Part shown: piece by piece, positions 1-8,182 of the stretch
Numbering within the stretch: position 1 is the stretch's first letter
Layout: every line of letters begins with the position of its first letter
Assembly: GCF_003991355.1 (NCBI RefSeq)
Contig: NZ_RCSU01000022.1
Coordinates: 18,385 to 82,384 of the forward strand
Direction: 5' to 3'
Source: Pseudoflavitalea rhizosphaerae
GTDB lineage: Bacteria; Bacteroidota; Bacteroidia; Chitinophagales; Chitinophagaceae
Length of the DNA: 64,000 nucleotides
Position numbers and translations under genes: made by a program
The notes under the pieces: generated by a model
Told to the model about the DNA's origin: nothing
The model's input: only the letters and a program-made list of their open reading frames with translations
Databases searched by the model: none

Positions 1-1842
1 TGCAAAATGAGTTTGGTTTTGCTGGTGGTGTTTGTGTTGCTCTGCTTTGTTTCTCTCAGAATAGCTACAATAGTTTATCGCGTGCTGGCGGTGATTGCCA
101 TTCTCGGTTATCTCATGCTGATACAATATTTCAACAGCACACTGGTGCCACTGGGCGCAGACCTGTACGGGTATAGTTGGAAAGAGATCAAACTCACAGT
201 AGGCGCTTCAGGAAAGCTCAACCTGGTGACGGTGCTGCTGCTGATCATTTTTCTTACAGGCATCGTGTTCGGGTTGCTTTGGTTGGGTAAAAAGATAAGG
301 CCCGGGCGGGTTTCATCTTTTGTTGTTTGTCTGTTGATCGTTTCTACTTCTTTCCTGGCCTTTGCTTCCGCCTTCACGCCGCATATTTTTTCTGTTGAGT
401 ACGATAATAATCTATCGCGGAACAAACTGGATTATTTCCTCTCGGCTTCCGTGGATCATTTCTACCCGGAAGAACAGGAAACGGATATCTATGCGGATTC
501 CTATATCGGGGATTATGGAGAGAATACCGGAAAGGACCTGCTTGCCTCCTTCAATTATATCGACGAAAAAGAATATCCTTTCCTGCATGCAGACAGTACG
601 GAGGATGTGTTATCGCCATTTCTTTCTACATCAGACACGCCTCCGAATATCGTGATCCTGCTGGTAGAAGGACTGGGACGAGCTTTCGCCAACGAAGGCG
701 CATACCTCGGTAACTGGACGCCGTTTGTGGATTCATTGTCGCAGCACAGCCTGTACTGGGAGAACTGTTTGAGCGGCGGCGGAAGAACATTTGCTGTATT
801 GCCAACTGTGCTTGGCTCCCTGCCATTCGGGAAAAATGGATTCAATGAACTGGGGAATAATATGCCGCAGCAATTGTCGCTGATGAGTTTGCTGAAGAAG
901 AACGGCTATCATGCCGGGTTCTATTATTGCGGCGATGCCAGTTTCGATAACATGAATATCTTCCTGAAACACCAGCAGGTGGATAAGATAAAAGACAAAC
1001 ATACTTTCCCTGCCGGTTATGCGCAGTTGCCATCGCAGAACGGTTTCACCTGGGGATACGGCGATAAAGAACTTTTCCGGTTCTATTATGCTGATCAGCA
1101 AAAAGACCCAGTTGGCGGTCCTAAGCTGCAAGTATTGCTGACAGTGGCCACGCACAGTCCTTTTCTCATCAATGAGCAGGAAAAATACAACCAACGCGTA
1201 GACCAGCGCATTACCGAGCTAAAACTAACAGACCAACAGAAAGCAGAACGAAAACAATATCGTGCGCAATTCGCGTCCATCCTGTATGCAGACGACGCCC
1301 TGCAACAGTTCTTCGAAAAAGCAAAACAATTACCGGGCTACAACAATACCATCTTCCTCATCACCGGCGATCACCGCATGCCTGAGATCCCGATGATCAC
1401 AAAAATAGACAGGTACCATGTTCCGCTGATCCTGTTCTCGCCCATGTTGCAACGCAGTGCAAGGTTTCAATCCCTCAATACGCACTTCGATATCGGCCCG
1501 AGTCTGCTCGCCTATCTCAAAAACACCTATGCGCTCAAAGGCCCCGGTATGCAAAGCTGGATGGGAAGCGGGCTGGACACTGCGCGCAGCTTCCGCAATA
1601 TCCACTCGATCCCATTAATGCAAACCAAAACAGACCTGATAGATTACGTAATGGGCAACTACCATATCAACGGCTCCGATGTATTCCGTCTCAGCAATAC
1701 ACTCAATGAAGACCGCATAACAGAACCACCCATTATTGAAAGCCTAAAAGGAGCATTCAACAAATTCCGCCAAAAGAATCAGCAATTCATCCAGGGCTCG
1801 CCACTGATCCCCGACACCTTATTCAAATCCTGGAAGCCATAG
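1..1842 (+). CDS. LTA synthase-like membrane sulfatase, 5' end cut by window
   Basis: Membrane-anchored alkaline-phosphatase-superfamily enzyme of the LTA synthase/phosphoglycerol transferase type. The first visible Met is at 7, but the frame is open to base 1. Only about three membrane segments are visible (residues about 1-41, 67-93 and 101-121, counted from that Met), whereas family members usually have four or five, so the gene probably starts upstream. The extracytoplasmic sulfatase domain shows the metal-binding Glu in VILLVEGLG (E221), the nucleophile Thr in GGGRTFAVLPT (T261) and the metal-binding GDH (D455-H456). The family transfers phospho-substituted head groups onto envelope glycans or glycolipids outside the membrane; the substrate here cannot be told. 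The C-terminus is complete. It faces the YaiO-type operon convergently, with the RAYT locus in between, so a shared surface-polymer role is only an inference. Confidence 0.85.
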   Translation, partial: CKMSLVLLVVFVLLCFVSLRIATIVYRVLAVIAILGYLMLIQYFNSTLVPLGADLYGYSWKEIKLTVGASGKLNLVTVLLLIIFLTGIVFGLLWLGKKIRPGRVSSFVVCLLIVSTSFLAFASAFTPHIFSVEYDNNLSRNKLDYFLSASVDHFYPEEQETDIYADSYIGDYGENTGKDLLASFNYIDEKEYPFLHADSTEDVLSPFLSTSDTPPNIVILLVEGLGRAFANEGAYLGNWTPFVDSLSQHSLYWENCLSGGGRTFAVLPTVLGSLPFGKNGFNELGNNMPQQLSLMSLLKKNGYHAGFYYCGDASFDNMNIFLKHQQVDKIKDKHTFPAGYAQLPSQNGFTWGYGDKELFRFYYADQQKDPVGGPKLQVLLTVATHSPFLINEQEKYNQRVDQRITELKLTDQQKAERKQYRAQFASILYADDALQQFFEKAKQLPGYNNTIFLITGDHRMPEIPMITKIDRYHVPLILFSPMLQRSARFQSLNTHFDIGPSLLAYLKNTYALKGPGMQSWMGSGLDTARSFRNIHSIPLMQTKTDLIDYVMGNYHINGSDVFRLSNTLNEDRITEPPIIESLKGAFNKFRQKNQQFIQGSPLIPDTLFKSWKP

Positions 1843-1866
1843 CAAGTTAAATTTACTCAGCGTGCT

Positions 1867-1919
1867 GGCAGTCGCTCGCCTCTGGCGAGTGACTTATATT
1901 TCCTCGCCTCCGGCGAGGA
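1867..1919 (+). repeat. REP-like double palindrome, copy flanking RAYT on the left
   Basis: Two adjacent hairpins. The first has arms TCGCTCGCC and GGCGAGTGA around loop TCT (1872-1892, one G-T wobble). The second has perfect arms TCCTCGCC and GGCGAGGA around TCC (1901-1919). They are joined by an AT-rich linker. The same module recurs inverted at 2562-2609 and at three more places in the window. It lies just past the 3' end of the transposase gene (minus strand), in the arrangement expected of REP sequences mobilised by a RAYT. Confidence 0.85.
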
Positions 1920-1922
1920 CCC

Positions 1923-2453
1923 TCACAATTCCATCACTTTCAAAAACCCTCTCTCACAAGCGCTACTATAAACCCAATGCTCCGGTTCTTGAACATATCC
2001 GGCCCTTACCGGATTCTCATGAACATATCTCAGTTTTTGTTGCAACATATTATGTCCTCTAATCTCAATTGCATGACTGGTTGGTCTCCAAAATGCATAC
2101 TCCCCATGCCTTTTAGAAAACCTGGCATGATACCTGAACATATGCAATAACCAATCTTTCCTGCTCTCTTTTTCATTCTTTTCAATGGTATAGATAATGT
2201 CTTTAGCGGAGAAGCTTTTGAAATCGCCTAACAGCTCATTGAGGTTGCCATCTCTGGCCGAAGAGATCAGGTGGAGATGATTGGACATAATCACATAAGC
2301 AAACAATTCCAGTCCTTTGAATTGTTGGCAATAACTGAGGTTCTTGATGATGAGATCTGAATAGATAGAACGGGTGAAGACATCGATCCAGTCTACAACT
2401 GTGAGCGTGTTGAAGAAGAGACCATCATAATTCGCTTTGCGGAGTTCTGACAT
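1923..2453 (-). CDS. REP-associated tyrosine transposase (RAYT), Y1/IS200-like
   Basis: Single-strand DNA transposase-like protein of the Y1_Tnp (HUH) family, 176 aa from the ATG at 2453. A longer open frame up to 2591 exists, but its extra 46 residues are translated palindromic repeat and low-quality sequence, so the shorter start is preferred. Visible are the family opening with the FTRSIYSD strand, the metal-binding HUH pair H59/H61 in VIMSNHLHLI, the helix DFKSFSAKDIIYTI (about 77-90), and the family tail RYVHENPVRAGYV. In the helix, many Y1 enzymes carry the nucleophilic Tyr where this protein has Phe; Y88 is the nearest Tyr, so activity is uncertain. The gene sits between inverted copies of the palindromic repeat found elsewhere in the window, which defines it as a RAYT by context. 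RAYTs are usually single-copy domesticated genes, not mobile insertion sequences. Confidence 0.88.
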   Translation of the reverse strand: MSELRKANYDGLFFNTLTVVDWIDVFTRSIYSDLIIKNLSYCQQFKGLELFAYVIMSNHLHLISSARDGNLNELLGDFKSFSAKDIIYTIEKNEKESRKDWLLHMFRYHARFSKRHGEYAFWRPTSHAIEIRGHNMLQQKLRYVHENPVRAGYVQEPEHWVYSSACERGFLKVMEL

Positions 2454-2561
2454 TTTTTTTGCGAAGCAAGATGAATGGATATAAGGAAATAACAGCGGGA
2501 AAAATAACGGGAAAGCGGGGGATTTTTCCCCTTGTGGTGTGGAGGGAAATTTGTAAAGACG

Positions 2562-2609
2562 GTTCGCCGGAGGCGAACAAATATAAGTCACTCGCCAGAG
2601 GCGAGCGAC
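2562..2609 (-). repeat. REP-like double palindrome, copy flanking RAYT on the right
   Basis: Inverted relative to the left copy. The small palindrome has arms GTTCGCC and GGCGAAC around GGA (2562-2578). A linker follows, then the large one with arms GTCACTCGCC and GGCGAGCGAC around AGA (2587-2609). It lies upstream of the RAYT start codon. Together with 1867-1919 it makes a head-to-head pair bracketing the transposase gene. Confidence 0.85.
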
Positions 2610-2630
2610 TGCCGGCAGCGTAAGTATTAG

Positions 2631-3791
2631 TTACTGACTGTGATATAAGTCATCAAGAATGGTGGTCATTAATGGCCGGTAGTAATTCCAGAAGAAACTT
2701 TTTCTTTCCATTGGATCACTGGTGTTATAGAATAACCAGCTGAAATAGTTGATGCCCCTGAAATAAGAGCTGGTCATACTAACCGGGTTATCGCAAAAAT
2801 CTGCGGAGAAATAATAGAATTTGTAATCCGGGTGGATATGTTGTGTTACGGCGGGAAAGCTTGCAGGGAGGTTCTTTTCTTTCAATAGTTTCATTCCTGC
2901 TTCATTCGCGTCCACTTTGAAATGCGCGATCACTTCATTGATTGTGGTGTCGGTATTGATCACATCGAACCAGAAAGCGTATTTCATGGATTCGGGCAGA
3001 CCGTACACTGTTTGTCCTTTTATGCCAGTAACGATATGCGGCATAGTCTCACCCAGATGCGTACCCGCTTCCAGGATCACGATCTCTTCTTTATCGCTCA
3101 CAAGAGCCACTCCGTCTTTTTTGAAAGGCCATTGATTGTTGTGTTGTTGCAGGTAATTGCTGATCAGCCAGCGGGGAAGTTCTTTGTTCAGGGCGGTGTC
3201 CAGGCTCTCGAAATACCTGCCGATCCAGCCTGTCCAACGCATAGAAAACATTTGCTCAAATTGCTGGCGGATCTCGGGAGATGTAGGAGACCCGATAGTA
3301 TTGAATTCTGTGATGATGAGCTTGTGTTTGTCTTTCATCCTTTGCAACAGCCCGATATCTTCCTTGCTCATACCGCCATATACGATGCCGCTGCGTTCGG
3401 TTACATTTTTTCCGCTGAACCATTCATTGCTGAAAACGCCGTAGGTGTCGGCGAAGTAGGCGGCTTCGGCGTCCTCGCTGAGTTGGTCTAATTGTTGGGA
3501 AGTGAATCTTTCCAATCCTTTGACGCGGAATTTCTCGCCCTGCTGAGGGAAGAAACCAAAATAATCGTTGGACGCGCCATAGGCTTTCTTGCTGGTTTTG
3601 GTATAGCGTTCCTGGTTCAGTACCCAGGTGAGTGAGAGATGTTCCTGTCCCTTGCGACTGATCTCGGTCTTGTCAACAATGGCGATCACCATTTTCTTTT
3701 TGGGCGTGCATAGCCAGGCGATCCACATCCAAAGCGGAAGCAATACAATCAGCGCGACAATGATCAATATATTCCTGGTTCTCTTTTTCAA
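2631..3791 (-). CDS. membrane-anchored protein of unknown function
   Basis: 386 aa, not assigned to a known family. A short basic start (MKKRTRN) is followed by one membrane segment at about residues 8-27, then a long soluble part that should face the periplasm. That part is rich in aromatic residues (FFWNYYRP near the end; IGRYFESLDTALNKELPRWL in the middle). No catalytic signature can be named, although the stretch around IVYGGMSKEDIGLLQRMKDKH looks like an alternating beta/alpha fold. It begins 12 bases after the stop of the YaiO-type gene on the same strand, so the two are very likely co-transcribed. The pairing suggests a role in building or exporting a surface polysaccharide; this is inference from context only. 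Confidence 0.75.
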   Translation of the reverse strand: MKKRTRNILIIVALIVLLPLWMWIAWLCTPKKKMVIAIVDKTEISRKGQEHLSLTWVLNQERYTKTSKKAYGASNDYFGFFPQQGEKFRVKGLERFTSQQLDQLSEDAEAAYFADTYGVFSNEWFSGKNVTERSGIVYGGMSKEDIGLLQRMKDKHKLIITEFNTIGSPTSPEIRQQFEQMFSMRWTGWIGRYFESLDTALNKELPRWLISNYLQQHNNQWPFKKDGVALVSDKEEIVILEAGTHLGETMPHIVTGIKGQTVYGLPESMKYAFWFDVINTDTTINEVIAHFKVDANEAGMKLLKEKNLPASFPAVTQHIHPDYKFYYFSADFCDNPVSMTSSYFRGINYFSWLFYNTSDPMERKSFFWNYYRPLMTTILDDLYHSQ

Positions 3792-3803
3792 GGGATCGAA
3801 AAT

Positions 3804-5057
3804 TTAGAATCTTCTCTGGTAACCGATGCCAGCTGTGAATTGATTGTCTTTTGTCTTGGGAAGATATTCTACGCGGGCGTAACCGGCATTGATCAGGAAT
3901 ACATTGAGTTTCCTGTGAGTAAACCGGTATCCGCCGGAGATGCGGTTGGTGAGCAGTTTGTAATTGTTGTTGAGCTGGATGGCCTGAGTACGATCATCCG
4001 GTGAGATACCGTAGCCGAGCGATAAATGAACAAAATCGTCTGCGCCTCCCAGGTAGTAACGGGTAGTGAAGGAGTAGGAATGTGAGATGCGGTTATCGTC
4101 AGGTGTTACATAAGCGCGGAGATTGAACCAAAAGCTTTTGTAGTATTTGCCGATAGAGCCGGTGTAGATCCAGGTATCGTTACCAAAGTTGAGGTAACGA
4201 AAACCGAGGTCTGCCTCAAAACTTTTAGGCAGGTTGGCATAGAGCGAGAAGCCGCCGCGGTATTTGGGGAACACCACATCATCGGCGGAGTAGCCGAAGT
4301 TCACATAAGCGTAAAAGTTTTTGGCGATGCTGGGATAGGCGTCTACCTCAAACTGAACACCATCGGTTTTGAATCGATTGGTGTAATTGACCCGACCAAT
4401 AATGGAACCATATTTTGTCTGACGGCCATAATCCAGGCTGATCAGGTGCCAGGGATCAGAGAACTGTTTATCAAAATGCGTATAGTCGTAGGTGATACCG
4501 ATCCTGTTGGAAGCGGCAAAGTCGCGGATCCTGCCGGAGAGGGCGCGGGCTTCTGTGTTCTTTGGATCGATGGTGAGCAGGGAATCCGTGAGACGTGCCG
4601 CGGGCTTGTAGTCGCGCATGGCGGTGAGGATCTTTGCTTTTTGCAGCATCAGTTCCGGAGACCGGGGATGATGCTGAAGGCCGGTTTCGCAATAAGCCAG
4701 ACCTTCTTTATAATGATTGGTGAAGTAAGCGATGCTGGCTGCGGCAACGGCTGCATCTTCATGCGAAGGGTTTTCGCGCAGCGCCTGGTCTAGTGTGATG
4801 CGGGAGCTGTCTGTGTTATCGCTCCAAAAATAGAGCCTCCCGAGGAAGACGCGGATATCAGTATAACCCGGGCTCTGGCTCAATGCCTGCTGGCAAAGTG
4901 CGATGGCTCTGGGATAATCTTTTTTCTGAAAGGCAGCGCTGCGCGCCTGCACCAGCAGCTCATCGGAAGAAAGTTTCTCCTGGGCTGTCAGCGTATGCGC
5001 ATGCAGGATAGCGGTGGCTATGAGGAAAGCCGGTACGAATAGTTTTTTCAGGATCAT
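3804..5057 (-). CDS. TPR plus YaiO-type outer-membrane beta-barrel protein
   Basis: 417 aa. A Sec signal peptide (about residues 1-25, ending LTAQ) is followed by tandem TPR-like helices over about residues 28-185 (repeats such as YPRAIALCQQALSQSPGYTD and YKEGLAYCETGLQHHPRSPE). The C-terminal half (about 190-417) is rich in alternating aromatic beta strands and ends in RRF, the terminal Phe recognised by the barrel assembly machinery. This architecture matches the YaiO outer-membrane family, which commonly accompanies exopolysaccharide or surface-glycan genes. It is the first gene of a probable two-gene minus-strand operon with the 386-aa membrane protein (12-base gap). A transport role for a glycan is inferred, not seen. 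Confidence 0.8.
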   Translation of the reverse strand: MILKKLFVPAFLIATAILHAHTLTAQEKLSSDELLVQARSAAFQKKDYPRAIALCQQALSQSPGYTDIRVFLGRLYFWSDNTDSSRITLDQALRENPSHEDAAVAAASIAYFTNHYKEGLAYCETGLQHHPRSPELMLQKAKILTAMRDYKPAARLTDSLLTIDPKNTEARALSGRIRDFAASNRIGITYDYTHFDKQFSDPWHLISLDYGRQTKYGSIIGRVNYTNRFKTDGVQFEVDAYPSIAKNFYAYVNFGYSADDVVFPKYRGGFSLYANLPKSFEADLGFRYLNFGNDTWIYTGSIGKYYKSFWFNLRAYVTPDDNRISHSYSFTTRYYLGGADDFVHLSLGYGISPDDRTQAIQLNNNYKLLTNRISGGYRFTHRKLNVFLINAGYARVEYLPKTKDNQFTAGIGYQRRF

Positions 5058-5153
5058 CGGAAATTTCCGTTATAAATATATAAGGTAAATTAATGCTTTA
5101 TAAGCAAATAACTGGCAGTAAACTGCACAATTCCGGAAGAGCCAGGAGTTAAC

Positions 5154-5510
5154 TTATAACCAACCGAAGAGGCTGCTTTCTTCAAGACCTACGAAAATGC
5201 CGGCTTCGGTGGTTTTTATCGGGAAAGTTTTCAGGTAATAACCTTCACCACTGGTGTTGCGGCCATTCTTTATACTGAATTTGTAGCGGTGCAAAGGACA
5301 TACCACGTTGCCAATGGCATCGATATACCCATCGGCCATGATGCCGCCCGCATGCGGACATTTGAAAGCAAAGCCAAACCATTCCTGCTGGTGTTTCGTG
5401 ATACAGATCTTTTTCCCTTTCACTTCCACCACGGCGATGCCATTGGCGGCAAAGGGAAGTTCGGCTTCGCTTTCAGCAACCTGGTGCCATTTGTAATTCT
5501 TTTCGCTCAT
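5154..5510 (-). CDS. Rieske (2Fe-2S) domain protein
   Basis: 118-aa single-domain ferredoxin-like Rieske protein. The cluster ligands are clear: C51-P-H53 and C71-P-L-H74, separated by 17 residues, within FKCPHAGG and VVCPLHRYKF. No signal peptide or membrane segment is present, so it is cytosolic. It resembles the small Rieske subunits that feed electrons to oxygenases or nitrite reductases, but no such partner is adjacent. A TTG lies directly upstream in frame (5513), but the ATG at 5510 is preferred. The hflX stop and this ATG share one base (TGATG), so translation is probably coupled to hflX. Confidence 0.88.
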   Translation of the reverse strand: MSEKNYKWHQVAESEAELPFAANGIAVVEVKGKKICITKHQQEWFGFAFKCPHAGGIMADGYIDAIGNVVCPLHRYKFSIKNGRNTSGEGYYLKTFPIKTTEAGIFVGLEESSLFGWL

Positions 5511-6700
5511 CAATAAAAGAAAGCTGTTTTGTAGGGATAACGGATCTTGTACATATCCCTTACCTTTTCAAGAATGGTATTGCGGAGTGTATCGAGATTT
5601 CTTTTTTCCGTTGCAGAAATGAAAACGCAGTTGCCCTGGAGTTCATTCTCCCATCTTTCCTTAAGCTCATTGAGGATCTCCACTTTCACTTCTTCTTCCA
5701 GCCAGGGATCGAAAGTGTTCTTTTCGTACTGGTCCATTTTATTGAAGATGGTGATCACGGGTTTGTCGTGCGCTTTGAGTTCCTGGAGTGTGCTGTTCAC
5801 CACGCCGAGCTGATCTTCGTATTGAGGATGCGACACATCTACCACATGCAGCAGGATATCCGCTTCGCGCACCTCATCCAGTGTGCTTTTGAAACTCTCT
5901 ACCAGGTGGTGGGGCAGTTTTCGTATGAACCCTACCGTGTCGCTGAGCAGGAAGGGGGTGTTCTCGAAGACTACTTTACTGGTTGTGGTGTCCAGTGTTG
6001 CGAAGAGTTTGTTCTCTGCAAATACATCTCTTTTGCTGAGGAGGTTCATGATGGTGCTTTTGCCTACGTTGGTGTAACCTACGAGGGCAACGCGGATGAA
6101 TTCACCACGATCCTTGCGTTGTACGCCGGCGATCTTATCGATCTCCGCGAGCTTCCTGCGCAGCAAAGCGATCTTATCTTTTACGATACGACGGTCGGTT
6201 TCGATCTCCGTTTCACCGGGGCCTCTGGTTCCGATACCACCACCAAGACGTTCAAGGTGTTTCCACATACCTTTCAACCTGGGCAGCAGGTACTGGTATT
6301 GGGCTAGTTCCACCTGGGTTTTGGCCTGCGCGGTTTTGGCGCGGCGGGCAAAGATGTCGAGGATCAGATCTGAGCGGTCGATAGTTTTTACACCGAGGAT
6401 CTTTTCAATATTCTGGATCTGTGAGCCGCTGAGCTCATCATCGAATATAACGAGGTTGATATCTTTTCCCTGGATGTATTCCTGGATCTGTTCCAGTTTT
6501 CCTTTTCCTACAAAAGTGCGACTGTCAGGATGCGCCAGCTTTTGCATGAAGCGTTTAACGGCCCTGGCTCCGGCGGTTTCTGCCAGGAAGGCCAGTTCTT
6601 CGAGATATTCCTTCACCTGCGGTTCTGTCTGGTCTTTGTGTACGAGACCCACGAGTACGGCTTTCTCCTCCTGTTGAATGATGTTCTTCTTATCTAACAA
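5510..6700 (-). CDS. hflX: GTPase HflX
   Basis: 396-aa ribosome-associated GTPase, family-typical length. The N-terminal HflX domain (about 12-190) contains the signature RGPGETEIETDRR (159-171). The G domain follows with G1 GYTNVGKS (208-215), G3 DTVGFI and G4 NKMD. HflX splits stalled or stress-damaged 70S ribosomes and binds the 50S subunit. The start is a TTG at 6700: an in-frame stop lies immediately upstream, and the next Met (residue 52) would remove part of the conserved domain. A palindromic repeat cluster occupies the upstream intergenic region. The last base of its stop codon is also the first base of the Rieske gene's ATG. Confidence 0.93.
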   Translation of the reverse strand: MLDKKNIIQQEEKAVLVGLVHKDQTEPQVKEYLEELAFLAETAGARAVKRFMQKLAHPDSRTFVGKGKLEQIQEYIQGKDINLVIFDDELSGSQIQNIEKILGVKTIDRSDLILDIFARRAKTAQAKTQVELAQYQYLLPRLKGMWKHLERLGGGIGTRGPGETEIETDRRIVKDKIALLRRKLAEIDKIAGVQRKDRGEFIRVALVGYTNVGKSTIMNLLSKRDVFAENKLFATLDTTTSKVVFENTPFLLSDTVGFIRKLPHHLVESFKSTLDEVREADILLHVVDVSHPQYEDQLGVVNSTLQELKAHDKPVITIFNKMDQYEKNTFDPWLEEEVKVEILNELKERWENELQGNCVFISATEKRNLDTLRNTILEKVRDMYKIRYPYKTAFFY

Positions 6701-6753
6701 TTAATACGATTTTGAGCAAAGGTAAATGAAAAATCCGGGCAGGCTGTTGGCCA

Positions 6754-6853
6754 GTCGCTCGCCTCTGGCGAGTGACTTTTATTTAGTCGCCTCTGGCGAC
6801 GCAGTGTTCGCCGGAGGCGAACCATTAGAAGTCACTCGCCAGAGGCGAGCGAC
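6754..6853. repeat. REP-like cluster: head-to-head pair of double palindromes
   Basis: 100-bp near-perfect inverted repeat made of four hairpins: TCGCTCGCC/GGCGAGTGA (6754-6776), GTCGCC/GGCGAC around TCT (6786-6800), GTTCGCC/GGCGAAC around GGA (6806-6822) and GTCACTCGCC/GGCGAGCGAC (6831-6853). It is the bimodal (BIME-like) form of the module that flanks the RAYT. It lies between two minus-strand genes, upstream of hflX and downstream of the barrel gene at 6922, where its hairpins may also affect transcript ends. Confidence 0.88.
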
Positions 6854-6921
6854 TGCCCACAGCGCAATAAAAAACGGCCGCATCTGAGATGCAGCCGTGG
6901 AATATTTTGAATAAAGGGATC

Positions 6922-7674
6922 TTACAGTCCGCTAATTGATAGGCCAATCTGGAATGGTCTTACATCAGGTCCCATACCATCTTTGATGAAACTGTTCACC
7001 TGGTAAGCGCCATAGATACCGAACACTCCGTAGCTGATACGGCCGGTAACGCTGAGGCGGGTGCCATCGAAGAAGCGTTTTGCTTTTTCTTTCTGGGTGA
7101 AGGCATTGATGGTATTACCGCTCCTGTTCTGGAGTGTCTTTCCTTTGGTGGAAGCGCTCATGAGGGTTCCGATCTTACCACCCAGTGCGAATTTCCAGCT
7201 GCGGTTGGTGTTTTCCGGGTTCAGGGCAAAACGGAGTTCAACGGGAGCTTCCAGGTAAGTGGTAGCCAGTTTGTATTTCTTGAAGTGGTTGGTATCTGCC
7301 ACATTCCTGAAGGTGAGCTTGTTGCTGTTGAGCCTTCCGGTGATATCGATCTCTGTATCCTTGAAATACATATTGTCTGTAGCGAACCCTGCACCGATTC
7401 CGATACTGAAACGGGGATCGGATTTAAAAGGGAAATCGAACATGAAATAGATGTTCAGGCTGCGGGGGATTCCTCTGGTATTGATACTGTCTGGCATCTG
7501 AGACCAGCTATTGTAACCAAGCTGGATCATGAAGTGATCATTGGCGCGGTTGCCGAGGCTTACCTTACTCCAGTCTTTTTTCTTTTTAGTGGAAGTGGTA
7601 GTGAGAGTAGAATCCTGGGCGTTAACAGCAGTTACACAGGCTACAGTAATGAACAGAAACAGAAATTTTTTCAT
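6922..7674 (-). CDS. outer-membrane beta-barrel protein (porin family)
   Basis: 250 aa. A clean Sec signal peptide (residues 1-19, MKKFLFLFITVACVTAVNA) and a short Thr/Lys-rich linker precede about 200 residues of alternating polar and aromatic strands, with repeated glycine turns typical of small Bacteroidota OMP_b-brl barrels. Examples are FMIQLGYNSWSQM, FSIGIGAGF and FGIYGAYQVNSF. No ligand or function can be read. A -7 promoter element (TACTTTTG) lies about 20 bases upstream. It is monocistronic by appearance; the palindromic cluster lies downstream. Confidence 0.83.
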   Translation of the reverse strand: MKKFLFLFITVACVTAVNAQDSTLTTTSTKKKKDWSKVSLGNRANDHFMIQLGYNSWSQMPDSINTRGIPRSLNIYFMFDFPFKSDPRFSIGIGAGFATDNMYFKDTEIDITGRLNSNKLTFRNVADTNHFKKYKLATTYLEAPVELRFALNPENTNRSWKFALGGKIGTLMSASTKGKTLQNRSGNTINAFTQKEKAKRFFDGTRLSVTGRISYGVFGIYGAYQVNSFIKDGMGPDVRPFQIGLSISGL

Positions 7675-7692
7675 ACCAGTTTAATAATTGAT

Positions 7693-7700
7693 CAAAAGTA
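7693..7700 (-). promoter_or_regulatory. candidate -7 element for the barrel gene at 6922-7674
   Basis: On the minus strand this reads TACTTTTG, a perfect TAnnTTTG, 18 bases before the ATG. No well-placed TTTG -33 element was found at the usual distance, so support is partial. Confidence 0.4.
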
Positions 7701-7960
7701 TCCTTCCCGGGTTAAATGAAATGTTAAGGTTGGCAAAGAAACGACAATTTAAATGGTTTCATGGAATTTTCATGCAAATTGTTGGAAAGCAAGCAGGGCG
7801 GCAGTATTTGACAGGGTTGGTAACAAGAAAAGCTGTAGTATTTGAAGGATGAAAAGGGGCGGAATGCAGAGTGGTTGGAGAGGTTTGTCTATTATATGTG
7901 ATTTGAGCATTTAGCATGCTATGAAAAATAAGAATCCCACAAATGCATACGTGTTTCGTT
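7701..7960. other. gene-free stretch
   Basis: No convincing gene, promoter or hairpin was seen here. Open frames are short and lack family features. It is the left flank of the proposed mobile island. Confidence 0.5.
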
Positions 7961-7981
7961 TGACGCTGTCGAATTTGAACC
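7961..7981 (-). repeat. degenerate copy of the 3' end of tRNA-Met (candidate att site)
   Basis: The 21 bases match positions 9417-9437, the T-loop to acceptor end of the tRNA-Met gene, at 18 positions and in the same orientation. Mismatches fall at the 1st, 5th and 12th base. The rest of the tRNA is absent. An intact tRNA on one side and a lone 3' fragment on the other is the geometry left by integration at a tRNA 3' end. Confidence 0.5.
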
Positions 7982-8182
7982 CTCATGGTTCCTTACCTGA
8001 ATTTCAGCAGAATGAAATTTATTGCTTTCGTTAACCCGGATGTGATCATTGTTGGAGAATTTTGAAGATGCTGGAGGCAGATGATTTGCCAATGAAAAAA
8101 GGCTATTATAGATATTGCAGCAAAGGATAGGAGGATGCCGGTATGGTTAATGTATTGATTTGCAAGAAGATGGGTGATTTTT

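Noticed and set aside
2454..2591. N-terminal extension of the RAYT
   Set aside because: The extra residues are translated palindromic repeat and biased sequence; the ATG at 2453 begins the conserved domain.
7759..7986. 75-aa minus-strand open frame and a 38-codon plus-strand frame at 7921-8037
   Set aside because: No family features; the region overlaps the tRNA fragment and looks non-coding.
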